Notes under the pieces: generated by a model
The model's input: only the letters and a program-made list of their open reading frames with translations
What the model was told of the DNA's origin: nothing
Databases searched by the model: none
Assembly: GCA_001599975.1 (NCBI GenBank)
Contig: BCIO01000005.1
Location: forward strand, 1,054,001-1,118,000
Direction of reading: 5' to 3'
DNA from: Cystobasidiopsis lactophilus
Lineage: Eukaryota; Basidiomycota; Agaricostilbomycetes; Agaricostilbales; Chionosphaeraceae
Length of the DNA stretch: 64,000 nt
Made by a program: the position numbers and the translations under genes
Shown here: one piece after another, positions 46,740 through 57,392 of the stretch
Numbering within the stretch: the stretch's first letter is position 1
Layout: the number at the start of each line of letters is the position of its first letter

Positions 46740-48730
46740 TTCATTTCGGCGCGACCTCCTCACCAGGTGCCCCTTCCTCTGTCGGCAGCAGGAAGGAGAA
46801 GCCAATGCCAACGAGTCCCAGGGCCACCAATATCACCCATATAAGGTGGTAAACTGTAGAACAAATGGGCTCGAGCAAGATTTTGAGTACATGAGCGTGT
46901 CCTCACAATGAGCAGCCACTCCTGCCGCAAAGATGGACGTTGACGCAGCCGGGCATAGCGTGCTGTTTGAACATATGAGTCACCATACTACTTATTGGCG
47001 TACCACAACATACCGAAGGAGAGCACCGATGGTCACTGGAACAAAGTTAGATCTCAAGCAGAGCTCCCTCGGAAGGGAGTCAACCTACTGAGAACTCCGT
47101 TGACGGTCGCCAAAGACCCAGGAGACGCGACATTGTTGATGACTAGCTGAAGAGACCTAGGTCCAAAGGGTCAAAGAGATGGACTTGGACGAAGAAGGTC
47201 CTCGCTCACGTGTGAACCATAGTAGCCCCCGCGCTTCCGCCGTTCCACAGCGAGAGAAGCACTAGAGTGATACTTCTATGCTTTTCCATGAGAGCGTTCA
47301 TCGCAGGTGGTATCGCAAAGATGACCGGCAGGGCACAGAAGCAAATCTGACTACTCTGGACCTGTCAGTCGGTGTCGCAGAGAAAGACCGGTCGAGACGA
47401 ACATAAGCTTTCGAGTTCCTAATAGCTTGTCCAGCCCCGGCATGGCAAGCAGCATCCACAAAGCCTGTCCCGATGGAAAGATGAGGATTTGCCACCGAGC
47501 TTTTATCTGAACCTACTTGGAAAACACTCAAGGAAGCCAATACCAACGACACTTCAAAGACTTCTAAGCCAAGTCCGCCGATGCGTATGGGTGAGAACAG
47601 CCACAGAGGGAGCAGCATGTTGAAGGAGAAGATGGTGAGCAGGAAAAATGACCAGACAAGCAGAACCAACGATACAGCTGGCGTGAACACGTGTTTGAAC
47701 TTCAGCTTGTTGTTTGGGACCTCCTTGTGAGGCGGCTCTCTAAGGAAACAGGCGCAGAGGATGGCTGTGGCTCCGAGCAAGATGCCGGCGCAGAGGGCGG
47801 GCAACAAGAAAGGAAAGTGGATGAAGAGTTGTAGTCTCCCAAAGAATTTGAGATGTCGTTTTGCAGGCTCTGCTAGGAAGCCGCCTGTGGATCGAGGAGG
47901 GGACGGTTTAGGCACGCTGATCTTCAGCAGTGGCCGGATGCCTCTCACCTATCGTTGGTCCCAGCACAAAAGAAACACTAAGAAGCCAGCATTTGATAAT
48001 GTTCTTGAGCCTGTCTACAATCTACAGGGCATAAGACGAACCTGTTCGCAAAGGCCCAGTACGAAAAGGCGCGACTCTGGTTGGTTTTGTCGCTGAATTC
48101 AGCAAACAACTGAAGGAGGGGTAGGATCAGGAAACCTCATATCAGAAACGAACCAGAACTAAGGGAGCACCCACAGTTCGGACGATAACACTCGATCCTG
48201 CGAAACACCCGGCCAACGCCCGGCAAAGCAGCATCTGCCACAGGTGCGTAGAGAGCCCGAACAGCGTTGTGAACAGGGCCGAACCCAGAAGGCAGGCCAC
48301 AAGCACCGGCTTTCTACCTATCCGATCCGAGAGTCGGCCACTGGGAACGTAGACGAACATGGAGGTCAAAGCTGCACTCTCCAACTTCAGTTGCTTTCTC
48401 AGTTCCGTCGAGATTGAACTCACAGAAGAGAGATTCGACGAAGCCAACGGCAAACCCAAGCCTCTCGATGCCGACTTCCCCAGTTGAGTAGACTTGTGCC
48501 GGCACGAACGACAAAATGAAGGCGAAGCTCAAGGCTAAGCTGGACCTTAGCCGCCTTCAATAGACCCAAAAATGTGACTCACGCTCTGAGAATCGTATCA
48601 ATGACAGCAGCAGCATCATGTCCGCGGGCAAAGGGGTTTCTGGCGTTTGCTGGCCTGGTTTGGGCAGGAGCGGCTGGCGCTCTGGGTCGACCGAGGTCGC
48701 GCTGGCTTCTGTGCCATGCTCTTGTTGCAT
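46740..48730 (-). CDS. MFS transporter, array copy 1 (ZIFL-like)
   Basis: Twelve-span major-facilitator protein, first of five tandem relatives. Starts MQQEHGTEASATSVDPERQPLL; a longer in-frame start lies at 48790. The motif-A loop is standard (SGRLSDRIGRKPVL), followed by GSALFTTLFGLSTHLWQMLL and CRALAGCFAGSSVIVRTV. The central loop carries FLREPPHKEVPNNKLK and span seven PLWLFSPIRIGGLGLEVFEV, both shared by the other copies. The end reads LIWVILVALGLVGIGFSFLL then TEEGAPGEEVAPK. About ten introns. Closest in pattern to fungal relatives of plant zinc-induced-facilitator-like transporters; substrate not predictable. Its central loop and C terminus differ most from the other four. Confidence 0.8.
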
Positions 48731-49061
48731 TATAGGATGGCTGGAGCAGAGAAAGAGGTTGGTCCGAGGCTCCCAGAGCCTCCGAGTCACTCAAGCTGAG
48801 AAGTCGATGCGGTGCAGGGAGAGGAGTCAAGGACAAGTCTTAGGCTGTTCAGGACGACGAGGGTGTCATAGCCCTATACTCCTATAGTCGAGAGAAAGAG
48901 TGCATGCCAGGTTTTGGCTTCAATGTATTTCGAAGATGGTCCGCCTGGTCGACTTTCCAAATCCTGCGGTGGCAAAGTGGTGGCAAATCCAAGCCTCGCG
49001 GCCTTGCGGCATAGGTGCTCGAGTATTGCATGCACTTCACAAATTGCATGCGCAACGCGTT

Positions 49062-50951
49062 CTAAGAAGCGACTTGCTCGTCTGCTTTGGTGGCGTCCTC
49101 CCGCGGTACGAGAAAAGCTATGCACCCCGCACCAACCAACCCGACAGCTATCAGCACATACCACGCCAAGAAATACCTTTCTGCCTTGACACCCGCGGCA
49201 AAAATGCTCGTGATTAGAGCGGGGCACACGGTTCTACAGTTGGCGGTGGTGATCAGACTTTTCGCGTCTGGAGGAATCCACACGCATGCATACCTCAAAA
49301 TACTTGCAATAGTCACTGGCAGAATACAAGATCAGATCAGTATCTGGAGAAGAAGGAACCGCACATACGAGCAACAGAGTTGACCAAAGCTAAAGAGCCG
49401 GGTTTGGCGAGGTTGTTGATCATTAGCGTGGTGGACACGAAGGCTATTGCGACACTTGTGCCGAGACCGTCTCGAAGAAACGCCACGGTCCACACCAACG
49501 GCCATTGGTCCGCTCGCGCCAAATAGTTCATAAGCGGGGCAGCGGCAAAGAACCAAGGCCAGATCCACAGGCAAATTTGACTACCGGCAAAGTGTGTTCG
49601 ACTCGAGCGGCTTGCGGTGGCTTGAGAGAAGCTCACAGCAGGCGGCGCGTGCCTAGCTTGCGGTCCAGAGGCGGCATCACGCTCAGGGTCCAAAACGCTT
49701 GGCAGGCGCACGACAGCCCAAACCAGATACTGACTTGTAACACCGATCTGCTCAGTCCGCCAATTCGGATCGGCGAGAAGAGCCATAACCTGTGCGGAGG
49801 AACATGCAAACACATAAAGTCAAGCGAGATTTGCGGTCATCGAAAGGGCTCACGGATTGAGGGCAGTATAGAGGAACGCATGTATTCCGGTCCAGGCTTG
49901 TATGAGAAGCGCTGAACATATTGACGGATAGAAAACGGCGCTGAGAATCATCTTGTCATCCTTGGCTTCTTGGTGCGGCGGCTCGCGTAAGAAGACGGCG
50001 CAGGCGATTGCACTCGTGATGGTCACCGAGCCAGCCGCAAAGCAAGGCAGAACGAAAGGGTAATCGTGAAAGAACTGGAAGCGTCCAAACGTGTGCGGAT
50101 AGAGCCTTGCAGGTTCTGCCAGAAACCCGCCTGCCAGGCGCCTTCAATTTGCCAGTCTTGAGCTCGCCGGCCCACGTACCGATCATAGGCCCAAGGAAGA
50201 GTGCAATGTTTCCCGCGAAGGCGAAGTAAGAAAACGCCTGTGCTTGATTGGTCCGATCGCTGAACTCTGCAAACAACTGCGCCACCAAGGTCAATCGCAA
50301 GTGGTGGGAAACTTGGTCTCGCTCACTGTGCGAATGATGACTCCGCTCCCCAAACATGCACCAGCGAGACCTCGAAAGAGGATCATGTGCCATACTTGGC
50401 TAGAGAAGCCAAACAGGATCGTGAAGACACCACTGCCAACCAGGCAGACCGAAAGAACGGTTCGGCGCCCAAACACGTTCTTGTCGATCATTCAGCTATC
50501 ACTGCTAGCTTAGGCATACACCCAACTAACCGCGAACCAGCCAGTCGGTATGAATGCGAGCGTGCTTGCCAGCTGCGAGCCTAATGAATTCGGGCCAGGG
50601 CCAGGTTTGTACAGCAGACCTACCGAGAACGCACTTTCGACCCACCCGGAGTAGTAGCCCACATCCTCAACCGGACATCCAACGTCGAAGATGAATTGGT
50701 TGACAAATGAAATGATGAACGCAAAGCCCATGGCTTGATAGCGCTGAGCGTCTTAGCTTTCTGCTTCTACAGCGCGACTAATGAGGCAACGACTTGCGTT
50801 CAGCGAAACTTAAGAAGGACAGGAGCAACATCATGTCCCTAGGAAGCGGGTTCACAGCATCCTTGCCAACAAGGGTGGTTGCCGGGTCCAGTAGAGGTTG
50901 CCTCTCTGACCAAGACTGTGAAGGCGCTGGCGTGTCGTTTTCTTCTTGCAT
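49062..50951 (-). CDS. MFS transporter, array copy 2 (ZIFL-like), altered motif A
   Basis: Starts MQEENDTPAPSQSWSERQPLL, then DMMLLLSFLSFAERKSL. The first spans include MGFAFIISFVNQFIFDVGCP and GYYSGWVESAF. Motif A is split by a 51-base intron (about 50485-50535); joined it reads PTGWFANVFGRRTVL, so the usual Asp and Arg of GxxADRFGRR are Asn and Val. Next come AQLFAEFSDRTNQAQAFSYF, AVFLREPPHQEAKDDK, ALNPLWLFSPIRIGGLSRSV and MPPLDRKLGTRRLL. The last exons end YFLAWYVLIAVGLVGAGCIA and LVPREDATKADEQVAS. The Asn/Val change may affect gating or signal decay, if the intron borders are correct. Confidence 0.78.
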
Positions 50952-51184
50952 TTTTAACACCAATGGTCGAACCAGACCAAGCAGAAAGCTTCCGGTCCGA
51001 CAGTAGTGATCCACGAAGCCATGAGAGCTATGCAGAAGGAAAAGTTGAAGCGCTGAGAGCACCGCTCAAGTTCCACATGGGCGGCAAGAGCGCCGGCAAA
51101 AGAGAGAGAGGGCGCATGTCTAGCATTTACAGCCGCGAAGGGAAGGGCAACACCTCATATGTAGTGATACAGGTCTAAGGCAGC

Positions 51185-52981
51185 TCAAGGTGCAGCCCGC
51201 TCATTTTCTTTCCGGGTGGCGTTGTCCTCCCGTGGTATGAAGAAAGCCACTGGACCCGCTCCGAGTAAGCTCATGCCGATCAGCATGTACCACGCTAGGT
51301 AATTTGATATAAAAGAAGGCATCAGTAGGGCTCCAGAGCCGAGCCGATAACCCAACTGGAGCTTGACCCCGGTTGCGAACGTTGTGGTGACGAGAGGGGG
51401 GCCGATTGCTCTGTCGAGGCTCCGGTGAAGGAGCCTGTTTACTCGACCCAGCCGGAGAAGCCTGCCGTACCTCAGAAACCAAGTCATTGTCACTGTCATT
51501 GTTAGAGGTCAGCGCAGTGCTCGCTAAGGGCCAAAGGAAATCCTTCACAAGAAGCTGAATTGACGGTGGAAAGAGATCCGGGGACTGCCAGCTCAGTCAT
51601 GAGGATGTTGCTGCAAGTAAGTGCCATTCCAACGCTCGATCCAAACACGCAGACAACGGCCGCAAGTGTCCAGACCGCTCGCCACTCTTCGCTCGCGGCG
51701 AGGTGATGCATGACAAGTGGATGTGTGAGGAAGCACGGCCAAATCCAGAAGCAGACCTGGCTGTGTGAGAATCAGTATTCCCATTTCGTAGGTGCTCAAA
51801 ACACGAACAGCAGGCGCCGTGTGCCAAGCCTGCGACATAGAGGAGGTGTTGCAAACAGCAACCACGCCGCTTGGAATAGGCCCGCCAGGCCAAGTAAAAC
51901 GCTGACTTGGACGATTGTTAGGCCCAGACCTCCAATGCGGATCGGTGAAAAGAGCCAAAGTGGACTTAGAACCGAATACATGTTGTTAAGCAATGCTAGT
52001 TGGGCTTGAATTACGAAGGCGACAAGCATTTTTAGATGAAAAATCGACTTCAAAGAGGCGCTGCCATTGTTCGCTTCTCGGTGCGGTGGCTCTCGGAGAA
52101 AGAGTGCGGAGAGTATCGCCCCCGAAGCGATCATAGATCCGGCAACAAGAGCTGGAAGGGCGAATGGATAGCGAGCGAAGACGTGCGAGTGCCCAAAGAG
52201 CCCAGGATAGAGCTTTGCCGGCTCCGCAAGAAGGCCACCTGCCCGGAATTTTAGTGAAGGCAGGCGCTGCAAATAGAAGCGTACCCATCATTGGACCCGT
52301 AAAGAAAGCAACAGTGCTGGAAAAGGACAGGTAAGAGAAAGCCCGAGCGCGATTCGTTCGATCGCTGAACTCGGCAAAAAGCTACAGCAGAAGGCCGCAG
52401 CAGCCTGGTGGCAGAGGCATAGAGCTGAGACCGTCTTACGGTTCTAATGAGCACATTGCTCCCTAGACAGCCTCCGGCCAAAGCGCGCAGAACTACCATT
52501 TGCCCGATGCTGGTGGCAAACCCGAACAAGGCGGTAAAGATCCCGCTACCCAACAGACAAATCATCAAAACCTTCTTGCGACCATAGCTGTCTGCCAGAT
52601 AGCCCGTAGGCGCAAAGACGAGCATGTTGGCCAGCTGCAACAATCATTTGGCATCGGAGCCAACGAGAACAAGACGTGGGCCATACCGAAAAGGAGCTTT
52701 CAATCCACCCTGAATAGTAGCCAACTTTTTCAACTGGGCAGCCAGTAGTTTGAACGACTTGGGCGTTGATGTAGGCCAAAATAAACGCAAAGCCCATCGC
52801 TTTAGTTAGGGGGAAGTAAGAACTTCGGTCATCTTTTGGGTTTGTAGGATGTCAAATCACGTTCGACGAAGCGCAAAAATGACAGAAGCAGCATCATATC
52901 GAGCGCGAGCGGGGTTTCCTCCGGGGCAGCCACTCGCAGATTCGACGGCGCCGGCAGAAGCTGCTGGCGTTCTTCAGGCAT
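51185..52981 (-). CDS. MFS transporter, array copy 3 (ZIFL-like)
   Basis: Starts MPEERQQLLPAPSNLRVAAP, then DMMLLLSFLRFVERD; the frame is closed by a stop just upstream, which fixes this start. Spans continue MGFAFILAYINAQVVQTTGC and ESSFS. Motif A is PTGYLADSYGRKKVL, then GSGIFTALFGFATSIGQMVV and LRALAGGCLGSNVLIRTV. The central loop has LREPPHREANNGSASLK and span seven VLSPLWLFSPIRIGGLGLTI. The C-terminal part, SNYLAWYMLIGMSLLGAGPV followed by PREDNATRKENERAAP, comes after an atypical exon (RLLRLGRVNRLLHRSL) that matches none of the other copies; it may include unspliced intron. A 22-base perfect palindrome lies 126 bases upstream of the start. Confidence 0.76.
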
Positions 52982-53106
52982 TGAAGGGGCCCGCTCAACG
53001 GAGTGCTACGACAATTCTTCCAGGATGGATGACGGTAAAAGGGGAGAAAAACCAGGTCGCCGGGCAACGCATCAGAACAGAGCGGTGCCACAGGATATGG
53101 GGCCAG

Positions 53107-53128
53107 TGCCAGGCAGCGCTGCCTGGCA
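53107..53128. repeat. 22-base perfect palindrome
   Basis: TGCCAGGCAGC is followed directly by its exact reverse complement with no spacer. It lies between the start of transporter copy 3 and the stop of copy 4, so it could be a dimeric regulator site or a hairpin in either transcript. Confidence 0.9.
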
Positions 53129-53159
53129 TTCGTTCAAGCGATGAAGGTGTCGGGTATAC

Positions 53160-53330
53160 ATGAAATGCATTCTAAAGGTCTGACAGTGGGAGAAGTCTAG
53201 ATGGCATTTGGATCTTTTGCCTTCGCAGCGTCGTCGTCGTCCTTCGGGATCAAAAAGGCAACGGCCCCCGCACCCACCGCCGCGATCGCAATCAGCACAT
53301 ACCAGGCCAGATAGTAGACCCTAAGCACAC
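53160..53330. repeat. Near-identical 3' block shared with 55265-55436 (copy in transporter 4)
   Basis: Covers the last coding exon of transporter copy 4 and about 38 bases after its stop. Counting by eye there are roughly a dozen differences from the block in copy 5, far fewer than between the two gene bodies. The match begins abruptly at ATGAAATGCATTCTAA in both. Confidence 0.85.
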
Positions 53331-54979
53331 AATGAGCGGTTTGAAGCCTTGGATAGTCATGGCAACTTGCTCAGCCTTGGCCCCAATTGCAAAAAGCGAA
53401 GTGGCAACGGGTGGGCATATCGTTGAGAGCAGGCTGGTCATTGTCACTGTAGCGCTGTCAACGACTTTCGTGTATTTGCAAGAGGTGCTCACAAGCCAGC
53501 CCGTTGACAGTGGCCAACGAACCGGGGATTGCAAAGTTGTTGGTCAGGAGTTGCACTGAAGTGGCGCCCATAATAGCAGCGGAGCCGAGACCGGTCGCTA
53601 AGGCTGCGACCAGCCAAACAGCAGGCCATGCACTGATGGACGCAAGATAGTTCATTGGCAGGGCGGCGGCTGCGAACCCTGGCCATATCCAGAAGCAGAC
53701 CTGGCTGCGAGACAGTTCAAGGCAAAGTTGACATGTGGAGGAGGGCCAGACAGACTCACAGCAACCGGCGCGCTCCAAGCTTACGGTCCAAATGTGGCAT
53801 AGCGAACAATTGCCAGACGGCCTGGCAGAGACACAGCAGGCCAAGCCAGACGCTGACTTGGAAGATCGACAGGCCTAAACCTCCGATGGGCACAGGCGAA
53901 AAGAGCCAAAGGGGATTGAGAACGGCGTAAAAGCTGTTTAGAACGACAACCAGTGCTCTTGTCGCGAAGACAAAGACCATGGTAGGATGGAAGACCGCCT
54001 TCAAGGTCAGTGTCGTGTCGTTGACTTCCTTGTGCAGAGGCTCTCGCAGGAACAAAAAACACAACAGAGCTAAGGCAACTGTCATTGTTCCAATGAAAAG
54101 GGAGGGCAAGGCGAAAGGGTAGTCGAGAAATAATTGAAAATGACCAAACACATTGGGATAAAGCTTGGCAGGCTCTGCCAGAAAACCCCCTGGTAGTAGC
54201 CGTTTTTAGCCGTCAACTACGCACAAATCAACAGTGAGTTACCCATCATGGGTCCCAAAAAGAGCGCAGAGGTCCCCGCAAAGGAGAAGTAGGAGAAGGC
54301 TTGGGCTTGATTGCTTCGGTCGCTGAACTCGGCAAAGAGCTGCGCGTCCGCTTAGCGGAGTTGCCTCACCGATGAAATGAGACTGACCGTTCTGATCAAG
54401 ACTCGGCTTCCCATGAAGATGCCGGCCAGTCCCCTCGCCATGAACATGTGCCAAACGCGCGTGCTAAACCCGAACAGAGCCATGCAAATTCCGCTGCCCA
54501 ACAGGCAGATAGTCAAAACTTTTCGCCTTCCGAAGCGGTCGGAGAGCTGAGCGGTCGGAACCAAGACCAACATGCTGGTCATCTGCGCAGTGGGTTCAGA
54601 ATCGGCAACGGGAAAGAGGGAGAGCGTCAGACCGTCAGACCGTAAAGCAGCTTTCTACCCACCCAGAGTAATAGCCAACCTTCTCAACGGGGTATCCCAT
54701 GTACAGAATCTGATTGTTGATGTACGAAATGATGATAGCGAAGCCCAAAGCTGAACAGGGAGACAAGTGCTTCAGCATGGCACGCTGCCCGGCAGCGAAC
54801 GACTTGCGCTCAGTGAATCTCAGACAGGACAGTAGCAGCATCATGTCCATAGGAAGAGCTGTTGGAGCGGACGGAAGAGTCGAAGAGAGCAGCGGCTGCC
54901 GCTCCGCGTCTGAAAGCGCCGGCAGGCCCAACTCGGAAGGAGGGATAGCGGGATGCGCTGCCATGCGCTCTTCAGACAT
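53197..54979 (-). CDS. MFS transporter, array copy 4 (ZIFL-like)
   Basis: Starts MSEERMAAHPAIPPSELGLP, then SDAERQPLLSS and DMMLLLSCLRFTERKSF. Early spans are LGFAIIISYINNQILYMGYP and YYSGWVESCF; motif A is VPTAQLSDRFGRRKVL with Ala-Gln instead of Gly-x. Next are GSGICMALFGFSTRVWHMFM, ARGLAGIFMGSRVLIRTV, FLREPLHKEVNDTTLTLK, NPLWLFSPVPIGGLGLSIFQ and MPHLDRKLGARRLL. The last exon gives YYLAWYVLIAIAAVGAGAV, FLIPKDDDDAAKAKDPNAI and the stop. Around eleven exons and about 470 residues. Its last exon and 3' flank are nearly identical to copy 5, although the rest of the protein has clearly diverged. Confidence 0.8.
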
Positions 54980-55312
54980 TTTGGTCGCTGGTGGTACGAG
55001 ACAAGAAGCATTTATCTAGCCTGCGCAGGGACTAGAAAGCGAAGCAGAGCAAACGGAGGGCGCTGATCTCGCCGCGCGAATCTTCGCACTGCTTCTTTCG
55101 TTGGGGCAGATCATTTCTAGATCACTACTACTAAGTAGTCTGATCGAGGGCGAAGGACTGTCGAAAGAGTGGCAAAGGCGGTGCGTCGTCGGTGTTGGCC
55201 AGTAACACTGCTCGGACGAGCGACAAAGACAGTCCTCGACGATGGCTGAGAACGTGTGGTTCTAGATGAAATGCATTCTAAGGGTCTGACAGTGGGAGAG
55301 GTCTAGGCGGCA
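54980..55312. other. Intergenic within the transporter array
   Basis: Promoter of copy 4 and 3' side of copy 5. From 55265 the sequence belongs to the 3' block shared with copy 4. A short imperfect inverted repeat (ACTACTAAGTAGT) lies at about 55127-55139. No gene. Confidence 0.4.
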
Positions 55313-55436
55313 TTTGGATGTTTTGCCTTCGCAGCGTCATCGTCGTCCTTCGGGATCAAGAAGGCAACGGCCCCCGCGCCCACCGCCGCGATCGCAATCA
55401 GCACATACCACGCCAGGTAGTACACTCTGAAGATCA
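55265..55436. repeat. Near-identical 3' block shared with 53160-53330 (copy in transporter 5)
   Basis: Second member of the duplicated 3' block; includes the last exon of copy 5 and its proximal 3' flank. Confidence 0.85.
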
Positions 55437-57229
55437 CGGTAAGCGGGTTGGACAAGGAGCCGGGAAGGTTAAGACTCGCCCAGCTTTGACGCCCGCAGCG
55501 AACAGGCTTGTGATAAGAGCAGGGCAGACGGTCCTGCAGTGAGGCGCTGAAGATCAGATCATTGTCGAATTCTTTTGCAGGCAGAGATACCTTAGTAGAC
55601 CCATCATTGTTACTGGCGAAAATGAGGAGTTAGATGTCTGCAATCGGCGACGATCAAAGTCACTCACGGGCGGCACCGTTCACCAACGCCAAGGAGCCAG
55701 GGACGGCTATGTTATTTGTTAACAGGGTGATCGAGGTGAACGCTATCGCCACGCCGGAGCCGACGCTGTTGGCGACCAGGAGGAGCGCCCAGACCGCCCG
55801 CCACTCTCTTTTTAGGGCCAAATAGTTGGCAACCGGTGCCGAAAGAAAGAGCCAAGGCCAGGCCCAGAAGCAAATTTGTCTGTGAATGCTGTTGTGAGCT
55901 TCGCCGTAGGGCAAGTGCTGCAACTTACAACAGCCTCCGAGTCCCGAGCTTCTTGTCCATCGGCGGCATAGCAAGCAGCAACCACAACGCTTGACAGAGG
56001 CACGCGAAGCCAATCAGGATGCTGACTTGGAAGATGGGCAGGCCCATGCCGCCAATATCCACCGGCGAGAAGAGCCAGAGCCTGTGGGGCGGCAAACGCA
56101 AACAATCCAAGTTGAGTGAGATGAGCTTTGCGCTCGGCGAAAGGACTCACGGATTGAGTGCAGTATATAAGAAGGAAAGCAAAGAGATGAAGGCCTGGAC
56201 GGCGAACATCATGATCATCTTGGGGTAGAAGATGGACTTGAGGGCGAGCTTGTCATTCTTGGCTTCCTTGTGCGGCGGCTCGCGCAGCAGAGTGAAGCAT
56301 AGCAACGCGCCGCTCGCTGTCAACGAGCCGGCGACGAGAGAAGGTAAAGCGAAGGGAAAGTCGTGGAAGAACTGAAAGCGGCCAAAGACGCCTGGGTACA
56401 GCTTGGCTGGCTCGGCCAAGAAGCCACCTAGTGTAGGACCCAAGAACAAGGCAATGTTGCCCGCGAACGAGTAGTAGGAGAAGGCGCGGGCCTGATTTGT
56501 GCGGTCGCTAAACTCGGCGAACAGCTGTGGTGATTTCGCCGGACTTTAGCCGAAGTGTGGTGGCGAACCTCCTAAAAATCATGGGCTCACCGTCCGCACC
56601 AGCACGGAGCTTCCAGAGAACATGCCAGACAAGGAGCGGAGGAGGATCATGTGCCAAATGCGCGTGCTGAAGCCGAACAGGGCTGTGAAAGTGCCACTTC
56701 CGAGCAAGCACGCGGCTAGCACATTGCGGCGCCCAAATCGGTCTGAAAGCCGCCCAGTTGGGACGAACACCAGCATGCTGGTTAGCTGTAAGCGCCGATA
56801 TGATCCTATCAGCCGGTTGGGCCTGATCAGAAGGAGGCAGTCGCGCCCACCGAGAAGCACGACTCGATCCAGCCGCTGTAGAAGCCAATCTCGGCAATGG
56901 AGCATTCTCCCGTGCTGTACACAAAGTTGTTGACGTAGACCAAGATGAAGGTGAATCCCAGAGCTGGATAGCGCCAAAAGTTCTCAAAACCCGAAACAAC
57001 GCCGGCAACAGGCCTTTAATAGAGGGACGCAAGCCTCACGTTCTGAGAACCGGATCAAGGACAGCAGCCACATCATGTCGGTAGGCAGCTTGGATTCGGA
57101 CTCGTTCTTGGACCCAAGCAGAGGTTGCCGCTCATCATTGTTGTCAATCGCTTTCGCGTTGTCCTGTGGCACCAAGGCTTCGGCGGCCAAAGCGGACCCG
57201 TCCAGCCGGTCCGTTCGCTCGTCCTCCAT
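55313..57229 (-). CDS. MFS transporter, array copy 5 (ZIFL-like)
   Basis: Starts MEDERTDRLDGSALAAEALV, then NNDERQPLLGSK and DMMWLLSLIRFSEREA; an in-frame ATG at 57364 would add 45 residues. Spans include ALGFTFILVYVNNFVYSTGE and ESCFS. Motif A is PTGRLSDRFGRRNVL, followed by GSGTFTALFGFSTRIWHMIL, LRSLSGMFSGSSVLVRTV and FAEFSDRTNQARAFSYYSFA. The central loop is LLREPPHKEAKNDKLALK; span seven reads NPLWLFSPVDIGGMGLPIFQ, then MPPMDKKLGTRRLL. The end is YYLAWYVLIAIAAVGAGAV then KDDDDAAKAKHPNAA. The oldest-looking, most regular copy: every border has a standard splice signal. Divergent from the RBR ligase gene by only 163 bases (28 if the upstream start is used). Confidence 0.83.
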
Positions 57230-57392
57230 TGCCACAGGCTGTCTGTAACGACTAGTTGTTGGCGGGTCCGGATCAGACAGCTCGGCAGCACAGGAAGGCG
57301 ATCGAAGCTGACAAACCCAAGGCAGCCTCATTGACTCGCTGGCCTCTCTGTCCGCATCGGCCACGCCCTATTCACAGACAAACCGTAGAGAA

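Noticed and set aside
55127-55139. Short inverted repeat ACTACTAAGTAGT in the transporter array
   Set aside because: Arms of six bases are expected by chance in this length of sequence.
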